Part shown: piece after piece, positions 15,537-23,523 of the stretch
Numbering within the stretch: the stretch's first letter is position 1
Layout of the letters: each line of letters starts with the position of its first letter
Origin: Desulfobulbaceae bacterium
GTDB lineage: Bacteria; Desulfobacterota; Desulfobulbia; Desulfobulbales; Desulfocapsaceae
Length of the DNA stretch: 25,124 nt
Assembly (NCBI GenBank): GCA_027067035.1
Contig: JAMOMO010000421.1
Location: 1 to 25,124, forward strand
Direction: 5' to 3'
Program-made: the position numbers and the translations under genes
Notes under the pieces: model-generated
What the model saw: only the letters and a program-made list of their open reading frames with translations
What the model was told of the DNA's origin: nothing
The model's database searches: none

Positions 15537-16829
15537 TTACTTTTCAGCCAATTTTTTGAATGACCATTCAGTCATTTTTATGGCTTTTTCCAGCTCTTCC
15601 TGACCATGAGCTGCTGAAATAAAAGCAACTTCAAATTGGGAGGGAGCAAGGTAAATCCCTTTACTCAACATCTGGCGATAATGAGTGCCGTAGCGTTCAG
15701 TATCTGATTTCATGGCAGAGTTAAAATCCGTCACCGGACTGTCGGTGAAGAAACCTGTCATAAGAGAACCCACCCTGTTCAGGGTCACTGGAATTCCAGC
15801 CTCTTCAGCCGCCCTGTTCAACCCAGCGGCAAAAAACTCGGCCTTCTCATTGAGTTCCTTGTAGAAATCCTGGCGCTGCAACATTCTCAGGTTGGCGATA
15901 CCGGCAGCCATGGCCAGAGGGTTTCCGGAAAGGGTTCCTGCCTGATACACCGGTCCGTCCGGAGCGATCTGATCCATGATCTCTGCCTTGCCGCCGTAGG
16001 CGCCAACAGGCAATCCCCCGCCGATGATCTTTCCAAGACAGGTGAGATCCGGCATGATATTATAGAACTCCTGTGCACCACCATAGGCGAGCCTGAAGCC
16101 GGTGATCACCTCATCAAAGATAAGGACGATGCCCAGTTCCGCGGTGAGATCACGGAGTTTCTGAAGAAAGGTCTTTGACGGGGCAACACAGCCCATATTT
16201 CCGGCAACCGGTTCCACAATCACACAGGCAATAGAATCTGCCTTGTCACGGAGAGTCTTTTCAAGTACCTCATCGTCATTGTAGGGAATTGAAATGGTGT
16301 TTTTCACAATATCCTCAGGGACCCCCGGGCTGCCCGGAATACCAAGGGTTATCACACCGGAACCCGCCTTCACCAGAAAAGAGTCTGCATGACCATGGTA
16401 GCAGCCGTCAAACTTCACAATAACATCCCGGCCGGTATAACCGCGGGCCAGACGCACCGCACTCATCGTTGCCTCAGTTCCCGAGCTCACAAAGCGAACC
16501 TTTTCAAGGGAAGGCACGGCTTCAACCACCATTGTGGCAAGGGCCATCTCCTTGGTGGTGGGCGCCCCAAAGGACGTGGACTCACCTGCTGTCTCCTTCA
16601 CGGCCGCCACAATCTCATCGGGTGCATGGCCATGGATCATCGGCCCCCAGGAACAGACAAAATCAATATATTCATTTCCATCAACATCATATACAGTTGA
16701 TCCCTTGGCCTTCTGAATAAACACGGGGTCGCAACCAACTGAGCGACACGCCCTGACCGGACTGCTCACCCCGCCGGGGATCACTTTTTTGGCCATCTCA
16801 AACATTTTTCCGGAAATAGTTGTATTCAT
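15537..16829 (-). CDS. hemL: Glutamate-1-semialdehyde 2,1-aminomutase
   Basis: The 430-residue PLP enzyme makes 5-aminolevulinate for haem and other tetrapyrroles. Visible family blocks are VIPGGVSSPVRACRSVG at the N-terminus, VSSGTEATMSAVRLARGYTG (115-133) binding the PLP phosphate, KFDGCYHGHAD, FDEVITGFR (238-246), and the Schiff-base Lys267 in LGKIIGGGLPVGAYGG. ATG 16829 (MNTTISGKMFE) is chosen because GGGAG lies 6 nt upstream and it matches the family start; an open frame continues 27 codons further into the leader. It is monocistronic or weakly read through into the F0 operon. Confidence 0.96.
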   Translation of the reverse strand: MNTTISGKMFEMAKKVIPGGVSSPVRACRSVGCDPVFIQKAKGSTVYDVDGNEYIDFVCSWGPMIHGHAPDEIVAAVKETAGESTSFGAPTTKEMALATMVVEAVPSLEKVRFVSSGTEATMSAVRLARGYTGRDVIVKFDGCYHGHADSFLVKAGSGVITLGIPGSPGVPEDIVKNTISIPYNDDEVLEKTLRDKADSIACVIVEPVAGNMGCVAPSKTFLQKLRDLTAELGIVLIFDEVITGFRLAYGGAQEFYNIMPDLTCLGKIIGGGLPVGAYGGKAEIMDQIAPDGPVYQAGTLSGNPLAMAAGIANLRMLQRQDFYKELNEKAEFFAAGLNRAAEEAGIPVTLNRVGSLMTGFFTDSPVTDFNSAMKSDTERYGTHYRQMLSKGIYLAPSQFEVAFISAAHGQEELEKAIKMTEWSFKKLAEK

Positions 16830-16860
16830 TTTGACTCCCATATTTATATTTTCACAGACA

Positions 16861-16878
16861 CCACTGCCCACGCAGTGG
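16861..16878 (-). promoter_or_regulatory. Leader hairpin in hemL 5' UTR
   Basis: CCACTGC and GCAGTGG form a perfect 7-bp stem around a 4-nt loop, between the promoter candidate and the hemL ribosome binding site. It is not followed by a U-tract. It could protect the 5' end or take part in regulation. Confidence 0.4.
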
Positions 16879-16900
16879 CTCGCAGCTTCAAGAAAAATAG

Positions 16901-16930
16901 AACATACCACGACTTGTAAAAAACTGTCAA
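16901..16930 (-). promoter_or_regulatory. Sigma70-like promoter for hemL
   Basis: On the minus strand TTGACA (16930-16925), an 18-nt spacer and TATGTT (16906-16901) form the best -35/-10 pair seen in the window. Transcription would start near 16893, giving a ~65-nt leader that contains the hairpin at 16861-16878. Confidence 0.65.
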
Positions 16931-17120
16931 ACAGCTTCCCGCCTTGATCTTTTTCAATTTATACACATTGTATGCAGAAACATGCTGTGAACCTGCTTAA
17001 ATCCCGCTCATATTTTTCTTGTCATGAAAAACTGCAGCGGGTACATTGCAATAATCGAACAAATATTTTTTGTCTTTTTATGAAGACGATCATAAATCCC
17101 ACTCATATTGGAGAAAAACA

Positions 17121-17447
17121 ATGGCCAGTGATAAAGTTAAAGACGTCAGCGATGCTGATTTTGAATCAATAATCAGCTCAGATACCCCATGCCTTGTGGA
17201 TTTCTGGGCTCCATGGTGTGGACCCTGCAAAGCCATCGGTCCGGTCGTTGAGGCCCTGGCTGATGAATATGACGGAAAGGTAAGCATTGTCAAAATGAAC
17301 GTTGATGACAACCCTGCAACACCCGGAAAATTCGGCATTCGCGCCATCCCCACCCTGATTCTTTTCAAGAGCGGAGAAAAAGTCGACCAGGTAACCGGTG
17401 CAGTTGGTAAGGCCCAGCTCATTGAGCTCATTGAAAAAGCACTCTAA
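17121..17447 (+). CDS. trxA: Thioredoxin
   Basis: The 108-residue protein carries WCGPC at 32-36 in the usual VDFWAPWCGPCKAIGP context, the cis-Pro in IRAIPTLILFKSG, and family-typical length. It reduces protein disulfides with electrons from TrxB, encoded next. ATG 17121 with GGAG 8 nt upstream is the start; the frame extends 17 codons upstream without family similarity. Confidence 0.96.
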   Translation: MASDKVKDVSDADFESIISSDTPCLVDFWAPWCGPCKAIGPVVEALADEYDGKVSIVKMNVDDNPATPGKFGIRAIPTLILFKSGEKVDQVTGAVGKAQLIELIEKAL

Positions 17448-17451
17448 TCAT

Positions 17452-17499
17452 TAGCAATCAGGCTTTGGGTACAGTTCATCCTCCCGAGCCTGATTGTTA
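17452..17499 (+). other. Hairpin between trxA and trxB
   Basis: A 13-bp inverted repeat (17452-17464 with 17487-17499, one G-U pair) can extend inward through GGG/CCC after a small internal loop. Only a short TTT follows the 3' arm (TTAACCTTT). It may be a partial terminator that sets the trxA:trxB transcript ratio, or an mRNA processing or stability element. Confidence 0.5.
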
Positions 17500-17524
17500 A
17501 CCTTTAAGGAAACACTCTTATTCC

Positions 17525-18454
17525 ATGGCCAACACTCATCACAACCTGATTATCCTTGGTGGTGGACCAGCCGGACTCACGGCTGGACTCTATGCAGCCA
17601 GGGCACGTATGGATCACCTTCTCATCGAAAAAGGTGCTGAGGGCGGACAGATTCTTCTCACCGACTGGATCGACAACTACCCCGGGTTCCCTGACGGTAT
17701 ATCCGGCTTTGAACTTGCCGAAAAGATACTGGCCCAGGCCAAACGGTTTGATTTGAACTCCATGTTTGCCAACGTCACCTCCATTGAACTCAGTGAAACT
17801 GTAAAAAGGCTGGAACTGGACAATGGTGACAGTCTCAGTTGTGACTGCCTGATCATCTGCACCGGAGCACGCCCACGTCCCCTTGGAGTTCCCGGGGAAA
17901 AAGAACTGACCGGAAAAGGTGTCTCCTATTGCGCAACCTGTGACGCCCCCTTCTACCGCAATATGCATGTGGCAGTTGTGGGTGGAGGCAACACTGCCAT
18001 ACAGGAAGCTGCTCATCTCACCAAATTTGCCGACAAGGTTACCGTCATCCATCGACGTGACGAGCTGCGGGCCACAAAAATCCTTCAGGAAAAGGCCTTT
18101 GCCAACCCCAAGATCGATTTTATATGGAATACCACTGTAACTGAGATCATTGGAACTGATGGTGTTGAGAAACTCCAGCTGTTGAACAGAGACCAGACAA
18201 CATCGGAACTGAGCGTTGACGGTATCTTTGTTCTCATCGGGGTACTGCCGAACAACGACATGCTGCCCCTTGATGTCCTCAAGGCCGATGAGGGCGGATT
18301 CATCCCCACTGATCAGGAAACCCGGACCGTTGTCCCTGGAGTCATGGCCGCAGGTGATATCCGCAGTAAAGAAGTACGACAGGTAATCAATGCAGCAGGG
18401 GAAGGAGCCACCGCAGTGCTTGCCGCCGAACAATATCTTACCAATCTCAGCTGA
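17525..18454 (+). CDS. trxB: Thioredoxin reductase
   Basis: The 309-residue flavoprotein has the FAD motif ILGGGPAGLTAGLYAARA (10-27), the redox-active CATC at 136-139, the NAD(P)H-domain GGGNTAIQEA (153-162) with HRRDELRA, and the C-terminal FAD block GVMAAGDIRSKEVRQVINAAGEG. The HRRDxxRA residues suggest NADPH use. It follows trxA by 77 nt, across the hairpin. AAGGAA is 13 nt before the ATG, a long spacing, so translation initiation may be moderate. Confidence 0.96.
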   Translation: MANTHHNLIILGGGPAGLTAGLYAARARMDHLLIEKGAEGGQILLTDWIDNYPGFPDGISGFELAEKILAQAKRFDLNSMFANVTSIELSETVKRLELDNGDSLSCDCLIICTGARPRPLGVPGEKELTGKGVSYCATCDAPFYRNMHVAVVGGGNTAIQEAAHLTKFADKVTVIHRRDELRATKILQEKAFANPKIDFIWNTTVTEIIGTDGVEKLQLLNRDQTTSELSVDGIFVLIGVLPNNDMLPLDVLKADEGGFIPTDQETRTVVPGVMAAGDIRSKEVRQVINAAGEGATAVLAAEQYLTNLS

Positions 18455-18464
18455 GTCAACTATT

Positions 18465-19292
18465 ATGACGTCCCGTTCCAGACAAGCCACCAGGCGCGTT
18501 TCACTCGCACAACTCTCTCTCAGGCTCGGCCTGATCACTGTATTGCTCCTCTCACTGGGAGGATGCGCCCAGATACAATCCCTTTTCGGAGAAGGAGACG
18601 AGGATGGTCAGGATGTTCGCCTCTCCGCCCAGACCCTTGCAGGCAAAGGAATTGAAGAGCTGAACAAGGGCAATTATTACAAGGCGCGGAAGGCCTTTGA
18701 CGAAATTCTGGACTACTATCCCTTCAGCCCCGAGGCAATGCTTGCACAGCTGAAAGGAGCGGACAGCAACTATTACATGGAAAATTACGAGGAAGCTCTG
18801 GTCCTCTACCGGGAATTCGAGGAACGCCACCCCACCAACGAAGCCATTCCTTACGTAATGTACCAGGTTGCCATGTGCTACTACCAGCAGATTGACCGTA
18901 TCGACCGGGACACCAGCGGAGCAGACAATGCCATTAAAGAGTTTTCAAAACTCCTCAGGGCCTTCCCGGAATCACCATACAGCAGTGAAGCCCGGGCACG
19001 GATCCGTGCCGCCAATGAGTTTCTGGTAAACCACGAATATTTTGTTGTTGAGTTTTATCTCAGAACTGAGAAATATGACCAGGCTCAGACCAGACTGCAA
19101 TATCTGATAAACACCTATCCGGATGCCACAATAACACCAAAGGCACGAAAACTTCTGCAGCGACTGCAGGCAGGTGACCCGCCGGGATTCAACCTCTCAT
19201 CCTGGTTCAAAGACACCCTGCTGCCTGATTGGGCACTGTTTAACTCGGATGAGGATGAAGCCGCAACGACTCCACCCTCACAAAAAAAATAG
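18465..19292 (+). CDS. bamD: Outer-membrane assembly lipoprotein BamD
   Basis: The 275-residue protein has a signal peptide with lipobox LGGC (Cys34) and TPR-like repeats from ~55 to ~240: GIEELNKGNYYKARKAFDEI, DSNYYMENYEEALVLYREFE, and YEEA-type helices with the long insertion IDRIDRDTSGADNAIKEFS usual in BamD. It anchors the BAM complex in the outer membrane with BamA. ATG 18465 is chosen as it gives a clean lipoprotein signal. It begins 10 nt after trxB, so is probably co-transcribed, though the Shine-Dalgarno is weak. An acidic tail follows the last repeat. Confidence 0.88.
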   Translation: MTSRSRQATRRVSLAQLSLRLGLITVLLLSLGGCAQIQSLFGEGDEDGQDVRLSAQTLAGKGIEELNKGNYYKARKAFDEILDYYPFSPEAMLAQLKGADSNYYMENYEEALVLYREFEERHPTNEAIPYVMYQVAMCYYQQIDRIDRDTSGADNAIKEFSKLLRAFPESPYSSEARARIRAANEFLVNHEYFVVEFYLRTEKYDQAQTRLQYLINTYPDATITPKARKLLQRLQAGDPPGFNLSSWFKDTLLPDWALFNSDEDEAATTPPSQKK

Positions 19293-19317
19293 ATCTGCGG
19301 CAAAGAATGCAGAAGGT

Positions 19318-19608
19318 CTAAATTGTAAAGTCCTTTCCGGCATACTGGATATGCTCTGCACTCTTATGAACAGGGGCAATGGCATGTACCCCGCCGCATT
19401 CCGGGCAGACCCCGACGAATGTTGTCAGGGTAAATGCCGCACCGCATCCCTGGCAGTTCGTCTCATAGCCGCCACCTTCTATCAGCTGATCCCTGACAGT
19501 GCCTCCATGGGCATTATATACAAATTCAACCAGCTCCCGGCCGGTTGCAAACGGTCCGCCCTGCGAACCATGCTTATCTGCGGAACCACAACTTGGACAT
19601 CCTGACAT
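19318..19608 (-). CDS. Small zinc-ribbon protein with three CxxC pairs
   Basis: The 96-residue protein has CPSC (4-7), CQGC (52-55) and CPEC (68-71). The last two pairs, with a short beta stretch between them (AAFTLTTFVGV), look like a zinc ribbon; the first pair may bind another metal or be a redox pair. No other domain is recognised. GGAG lies 6-7 nt before the ATG. It is the last gene in a co-oriented run starting at the NIL ferredoxin gene and converges on bamD. Function unknown. Confidence 0.65.
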   Translation of the reverse strand: MSGCPSCGSADKHGSQGGPFATGRELVEFVYNAHGGTVRDQLIEGGGYETNCQGCGAAFTLTTFVGVCPECGGVHAIAPVHKSAEHIQYAGKDFTI

Positions 19609-19631
19609 ACTTTTTCTCCATGTTTTTTTTA

Positions 19632-19784
19632 TCAGACTTCAATCCTCCACCGCAACTGGCTGGAAGACAACACACTCCTGAGATACATTCCCATGGAGAC
19701 AATCATAAGCACAAGAGCTGCAAAAACAATCAAAAAAGAGGCTCTTCTGCTATTTTCGGTACTGCCGTTTCTTCCCGGTGGCAA
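19632..19784 (-). CDS. Candidate 50-residue single-span membrane protein
   Basis: A short frame with TTG start at 19784 lies between the VF530-like gene and the zinc-ribbon gene. GGAAAGG sits 7 nt before the TTG. The protein has a hydrophilic N-terminus with an Arg pair, one strong membrane helix (SFLIVFAALVLMIVSMGMYL, ~16-35), then Arg-containing residues ending RWRIEV. Its stop lies 23 nt before the zinc-ribbon start, and it overlaps the VF530-like stop. A TTG start and the short length leave real doubt. Confidence 0.4.
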   Translation of the reverse strand: MPPGRNGSTENSRRASFLIVFAALVLMIVSMGMYLRSVLSSSQLRWRIEV

Positions 19785-19986
19785 GATAGAGCCTTTCCAC
19801 CTTGCTCCTGGCCCAGGGAGTCCTGCGCAGAAATTTGAGACTGGATTTCACGGAAGGGTTTGTGGTGAAGCACTTTACTGTTATTCGCTGCCCCAGTCTT
19901 TCCCAGCCGTACCATTGCACAAGCTGTCTGACCATGACTTCCAGAGTTATTCCGTGCAGGGGATTGTTGGCCTGTTTTTCAACCAT
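19750..19986 (-). CDS. VF530/DUF2132 family putative DNA-binding protein
   Basis: The 78-residue protein carries the near-complete family core: NNPLHGITLEVMVRQLVQWY, then GWERLGQRITVKCF, then NPSVKSSLKFLRRTPWARSK. The family has a helical fold known from Vibrio VF530 and is called DNA-binding, but its cellular role is not established. ATG 19986 (MVEKQANNPL) overlaps the RluA-family stop by 8 nt, showing coupling; a longer frame to 20031 lies within that gene and is not favoured. Confidence 0.88.
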   Translation of the reverse strand: MVEKQANNPLHGITLEVMVRQLVQWYGWERLGQRITVKCFTTNPSVKSSLKFLRRTPWARSKVERLYLATGKKRQYRK

Positions 19987-20689
19987 GGGATGAGACGAGT
20001 GAGTAAAAATAGCCGGGGGTCTTTGATTCAAATGTCATTGCCTCCCGGGTGACCGGGTGCACCATTTCAATGGATGCCATATGGAGGCAGAGGCGTTTTA
20101 TCTGACCATCCTTGCCCCCGTACTTTTTATCCCCTGCCACCGGGCAGCCCTGTTCGGCAAAATGGACCCGGACCTGATTTTTCCTGTCAGTCAGCAGTTC
20201 CACTTCCAGGAGACTGTACTTTTCCGATTCCCTGAGCACTCTATACCCGGTTCTGGCAAGCAGTCCCTTTGCCGGACTGTTTACGGAATACATTTTATGG
20301 ATACTGTTTTCAGCAAGGTATGTTGATACCTCCCCCTGCTTTTCAGCCAGCCTGCCACGGATCACCACAGAACATTTCTTCACACAGTCCTGCCACTGAT
20401 CCCGCAGAACACGTTTCACCTCTTCGCTTTTTGCAAAAAGGAGCAGCCCTGAACTTTTTCGATCAAGCCGGTGCACAACAAAAATTCTGTTTTTCGACTT
20501 GGGATTGCCTTTGCGCACATAGTCACCAAGGAGATAATGTGCCGTTTTTTCCCGCTCTTTTGCAGCACTTACCACTGAAATTCCGGCCCTTTTGTCCACA
20601 ACCAGAATATCATGGTCTTCATGGACAACCGGCAATCCTCCGGGTTGAAATCTCTTGGGCGGACTTTTGAATGCCTTTCTGTTTTTCAC
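19979..20689 (-). CDS. RluA-family pseudouridine synthase
   Basis: The 236-residue protein has the RluA catalytic motif HRLDRKSSGLLLFAKS (73-88); Asp76 would attack the uridine. The family strand ILVVDKRAGISVVSA precedes it, and DRKNQVRVHFAEQGCPVAGDKKYGG follows. No S4 domain is present, so it is a short form. The RNA target is unknown. It begins with GTG, with no clear Shine-Dalgarno, 25 nt after yaiI, and its stop overlaps the next gene. Confidence 0.85.
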   Translation of the reverse strand: MKNRKAFKSPPKRFQPGGLPVVHEDHDILVVDKRAGISVVSAAKEREKTAHYLLGDYVRKGNPKSKNRIFVVHRLDRKSSGLLLFAKSEEVKRVLRDQWQDCVKKCSVVIRGRLAEKQGEVSTYLAENSIHKMYSVNSPAKGLLARTGYRVLRESEKYSLLEVELLTDRKNQVRVHFAEQGCPVAGDKKYGGKDGQIKRLCLHMASIEMVHPVTREAMTFESKTPGYFYSLVSSHG

Positions 20690-20714
20690 TTGTTCAGGAT
20701 ACCCTTTATTACCC

Positions 20715-21206
20715 CTACCAGGGAGGAGGAGCGGTCTTGCGACCAGCGTTTTTTATCTTTGGAGCATGGGCCGAAAGAAACGAGTCAAGCCTGTTTGCAA
20801 ACGCCTGCCGGTCAGCCTTATTCAGAGCGGGAGGTCCACCGGTATCAATACCATCGGCACGAAGCTCATCCATAAAATCCCGCATACTGAGACGGGAGCC
20901 GATACTTTCAGCCGAGTATAATTCACCACGGGGGTTCAATGCATGACCGCCTTTTGCTATCACATCAGCGGCAAGGGGAATATCAGCGGTGATCACCAGA
21001 TCACCCCGATTCAGCCTCTTCACAATTTCTGCATCAGCCACATCAGCACCGGCTGACACCAGAACAGATGAGACGAAAGAAGAGGCAGGGACCTTCATGG
21101 GCCTGTTGGCAACAAGGACCGTCTTCACCCCGGTTCGTGCTGCCGCTTTAAAGAGAATCTCCTTAATCACCACCGGACAGGCATCCGCATCCACCCATAC
21201 CTTCAT
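20715..21206 (-). CDS. yaiI: YaiI/YqxD (UPF0178) family protein
   Basis: The 163-residue protein matches UPF0178 closely: MKVWVDADACPVVIKEIL at the start, ADAEIVKRLNRGDLVITADIPLA in the middle, and ALNPRGELYS plus RLSMRDFMDELR towards the end. The conserved acidic residues resemble a PIN/NYN-type nuclease fold, but no activity is established. The start is 18 nt after the ferredoxin gene. Confidence 0.92.
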   Translation of the reverse strand: MKVWVDADACPVVIKEILFKAAARTGVKTVLVANRPMKVPASSFVSSVLVSAGADVADAEIVKRLNRGDLVITADIPLAADVIAKGGHALNPRGELYSAESIGSRLSMRDFMDELRADGIDTGGPPALNKADRQAFANRLDSFLSAHAPKIKNAGRKTAPPPW

Positions 21207-21224
21207 AGCAGAACCCTGTCGCTC

Positions 21225-21677
21225 TCAGGTGACTATCTTCTTTCTGGCCGCCTCAGCCAGCACCTCGGAAACAGGAGCAACCTCCATGGCCCGCACCGGG
21301 CAGATGGGTACACAGAGAGAACATCCGGTACACCTGTCAGGGTCAAAAATAACCTCCATTCCCGGACGCTGGATAAAAAGTGCACCAACAGGACAGATAC
21401 CGGTACAGGCTCCGCACTGAAAACACTTTTCATCATCACGGTTTATGGCAGCGGCAAGTCGCTCTGCCGTCACTCCAAAGGATTTCAGATAGGAAAGTCC
21501 GGAAGACACCTTGTCTTTTGGCCCCTTCAGTTCAAGGATCATTACCCCTTCCCGCTGGGGAAGAATATCAGCTTTCAGGATATTGAACTCCACATCGTAC
21601 TGTTTCACCAGCTGGTAAATGATGGGCTCGCTGCTGGTCTCTTTGGGAAAGCGTAATATATAAATTCGTGTTGCCAT
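21225..21677 (-). CDS. NIL-domain ferredoxin, two [4Fe-4S] clusters
   Basis: The 150-residue protein has an N-terminal NIL domain (~3-75; ACT-like fold seen in methionine ABC transporters) followed by two classic ferredoxin motifs, CFQCGACTGICP (C85, C88, C91, C95) and CTGCSLCVPICP (C116, C119, C122, C126). NIL-ferredoxins are common in anaerobes and have been linked to sulfur amino acid metabolism. ATG 21677 is preferred because AAAGGTG lies upstream; an in-frame extension adds 16 codons without support. It heads the run ferredoxin, yaiI, rluA-like, VF530-like. Confidence 0.88.
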   Translation of the reverse strand: MATRIYILRFPKETSSEPIIYQLVKQYDVEFNILKADILPQREGVMILELKGPKDKVSSGLSYLKSFGVTAERLAAAINRDDEKCFQCGACTGICPVGALFIQRPGMEVIFDPDRCTGCSLCVPICPVRAMEVAPVSEVLAEAARKKIVT

Positions 21678-21795
21678 GGTACACCTTTTATTCATGAGCT
21701 TAATTTTTCTTAGCACTACTTTCACTGACTGATCAACCTACAACGATACCAGATTTACGCATTAATTAAAACAGCGATACCGCTGTGCACAGAAG

Positions 21796-21824
21796 CAGGG
21801 CCGGAAGCACATGAACCCGGCCTG
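21796..21824 (-). terminator. Hairpin downstream of P-loop gene
   Basis: CAGG-G-CCGG and CCGG-CCTG pair across a 12-nt loop with one bulged G, 15 nt beyond the P-loop gene's stop. No U-tract follows on the minus strand, so it is a possible terminator or 3' stabiliser only. Confidence 0.35.
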
Positions 21825-21839
21825 GAAAAGATGCGAGGA

Positions 21840-22403
21840 TCAGTCCAGTACTGCCCTTGAGACCCTCTGCATCAGCTCCTCCACCGGCGCGTCAGTATCC
21901 AGTTCCAGAACCCGTTCCTCCGGGGTCACCGGCTCAAAACGTTTTTTCTGGGCCAGATAAATCTCCCAGGTTCCATCAGACACCGCTGTCTGGTCACTGG
22001 CCCGAATTTCCAGACGCTTTTTGACCACCTCCTCCGAACAGGTGCAGTGGACAAACTCCAGCCGGACCTTTTCGGCAAAACGAGAACGCAGCAGCTCCCG
22101 CTCTGCCAGGGACTGATAAGAGCCGTCAAGAACCACCGCAGCCAGCGGATCCCTGATAAAATGCCTTCCGGCATATTCAATGAGCGCGTCATAGGTACGC
22201 CTGCTGAACTCCGGACTGTATATTCCCTGATCAACGGCCTCTCTGCGGCCGTTTTCAGGACGCAATCCCGCAAGCTCTTTACGCACCCGGTCAGAGTTAT
22301 AACAGGGAAGACTGTACTGTCCGGCCCAGGCGGAGGCCAGGTAACTCTTTCCGGTGGCAATCATGCCGAAAAAGACCAAGAGAAGCTTTTCAGGACGTTG
22401 CAT
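21840..22403 (-). CDS. P-loop ATP-binding protein (COG0645-like), split from its kinase-like partner
   Basis: The 187-residue protein starts with LLLVFFGMIATGKSYLASAW, whose GMIATGKS (13-20) is a Walker A motif of predicted nucleoside/aminoglycoside-type kinases. The AVVLDGSYQSLAERELLRSR block and a Cys-rich EFVHCTCSEEVVKKRLEIRA lid follow. ATG 22403 overlaps the 3' end of the upstream gene by 14 nt. In many bacteria this domain is fused C-terminal to the kinase-like domain encoded just upstream; here the two are separate. The substrate is unknown. Confidence 0.75.
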   Translation of the reverse strand: MQRPEKLLLVFFGMIATGKSYLASAWAGQYSLPCYNSDRVRKELAGLRPENGRREAVDQGIYSPEFSRRTYDALIEYAGRHFIRDPLAAVVLDGSYQSLAERELLRSRFAEKVRLEFVHCTCSEEVVKKRLEIRASDQTAVSDGTWEIYLAQKKRFEPVTPEERVLELDTDAPVEELMQRVSRAVLD

Positions 22404-23403
22404 ACCGTTCCGCCAGCAGAAAGTGTTTTCGTGCCTGTTCAATGCAGGCGGCCTTTGTCGTGTCATCCACCGCCGGATCACTGGCAGTGAACAGGGCAAT
22501 CTTGGCCCGTACATAGGTGCGATAACATTTGTAAAAGTTGAGCATTTCCATCAATCCCCGGTCACCTGATTTTTCCACAAACTCCCTGATGAAGTAGTCG
22601 GACAGATCAGAGAGTCCGTGAAAGTCGAGATCCATGGCCAGAAACCCCACATCTGCCGCCACATCGGTGTATCGGAAACGCTCATTGAATTCGATACAGT
22701 CAAAGATATACACAGGATCTGAGAGACAGATATTTGCCGAATGCATATCCCCGTGACAATCCCGTATCTTTCCGGCATCGATGCGTTTCTGAAAACGATC
22801 CCCGTGACCGAGAAACTCTTTTGAATAGCTGACGATTGTATCAAACCGGGCCCTTGTTATGGCACCGTTACCAACAAAGCCCTCGGTCTGCTCAAAGTTT
22901 TCAAGGACATTCACGGAAACGGATTCTGCCCGGCCAAAGTCCCTGATCTCTCCGTCACCCGCTGCGGCCTCATAAAAGGGAACCAGCTGCTCGATGATGA
23001 GATCAAGGTGTCTTTTTTCAAGCTCTCCTGCAGCCATGACCCGACCCATCATTCTGGACTCATCCATCCGGGCCATCCTGATGCCATACTCCAGCACCTC
23101 ACCACTGCCATTGAGACAAAAGCCTTCGGCATCCTTTGTGACGGTGACCAGTTCCTTGTAGAGATCCGGGCAGAGCCTGCGATTGAGAAGCAGTTCCTGC
23201 TCACAGTAATATTTCCTCTTTTCCAGAGTGGAAAAGTCAAGAAATCCGAAATCCACGGGTTTTTTCCACTTGTAGACAGAATCACCGGCAAGCAGCACAA
23301 AGGAAATATGGGTCTGGACCAGACTGATGTCTGGAGCGGGATGAGGATAACTGCTCTTCTGCTGCAGATAGTTTATATAGTCCGGGAGGTTTACATCGCT
23401 CAT
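22390..23403 (-). CDS. Aminoglycoside phosphotransferase-like kinase (COG2187-like)
   Basis: The 337-residue protein has the kinase-fold catalytic loop DCHGDMHSANICL and the metal-binding FDCIEFNERFRYTD that follows it. The N-terminal lobe has VYKWKKPVDFGFLDFSTLEK with a likely ATP-binding Lys. This family is annotated as aminoglycoside phosphotransferase-like, but antibiotic resistance is not implied; the substrate is unknown. GGAG sits 9 nt before ATG 23403. It overlaps the P-loop gene, its usual fusion partner, and is divergent from larB. Confidence 0.8.
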   Translation of the reverse strand: MSDVNLPDYINYLQQKSSYPHPAPDISLVQTHISFVLLAGDSVYKWKKPVDFGFLDFSTLEKRKYYCEQELLLNRRLCPDLYKELVTVTKDAEGFCLNGSGEVLEYGIRMARMDESRMMGRVMAAGELEKRHLDLIIEQLVPFYEAAAGDGEIRDFGRAESVSVNVLENFEQTEGFVGNGAITRARFDTIVSYSKEFLGHGDRFQKRIDAGKIRDCHGDMHSANICLSDPVYIFDCIEFNERFRYTDVAADVGFLAMDLDFHGLSDLSDYFIREFVEKSGDRGLMEMLNFYKCYRTYVRAKIALFTASDPAVDDTTKAACIEQARKHFLLAERYATS

Positions 23404-23459
23404 ACAGGAAACTCCTTCAAAAATTAGAGAATATAATGGGAAAACTTTCGCTTCATTCA

Positions 23460-23475
23460 GGATAATGATTATAGT
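23460..23475. promoter_or_regulatory. Fur-box-like palindrome upstream of larB
   Basis: GGATAATGATTATAG matches 11 of 14 fixed positions of the 7-1-7 Fur consensus TGATAATnATTATCA, and its centre ATAATGATTAT is a perfect palindrome. It lies between the divergent kinase-like gene and larB and includes a -10-like TATAGT. A metal-responsive (Fur-family) site would suit larB, whose product serves a nickel cofactor. Binding is inferred. Confidence 0.4.
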
Positions 23476-23478
23476 GCT

Positions 23479-23516
23479 ACTCTAAACTTTTCACCTTCAA
23501 CTTTCCACTCTAAACT
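23479..23516. repeat. 10-nt direct repeat before larB
   Basis: ACTCTAAACT occurs at 23479-23488 and again at 23507-23516, 28 nt apart, the second ending 7 nt before the larB start. It could be a regulator half-site pair or a small duplication. Confidence 0.4.
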
Positions 23517-23523
23517 GGTGACC

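Noticed and set aside
17504..18538. 344-codon minus-strand frame opposite trxB
   Set aside because: Antisense shadow of an unmistakable thioredoxin reductase; no family features.
22390..23403. Aminoglycoside resistance gene
   Set aside because: The kinase fold is shared, but this family is a widespread chromosomal gene of unknown substrate; resistance is not supported.
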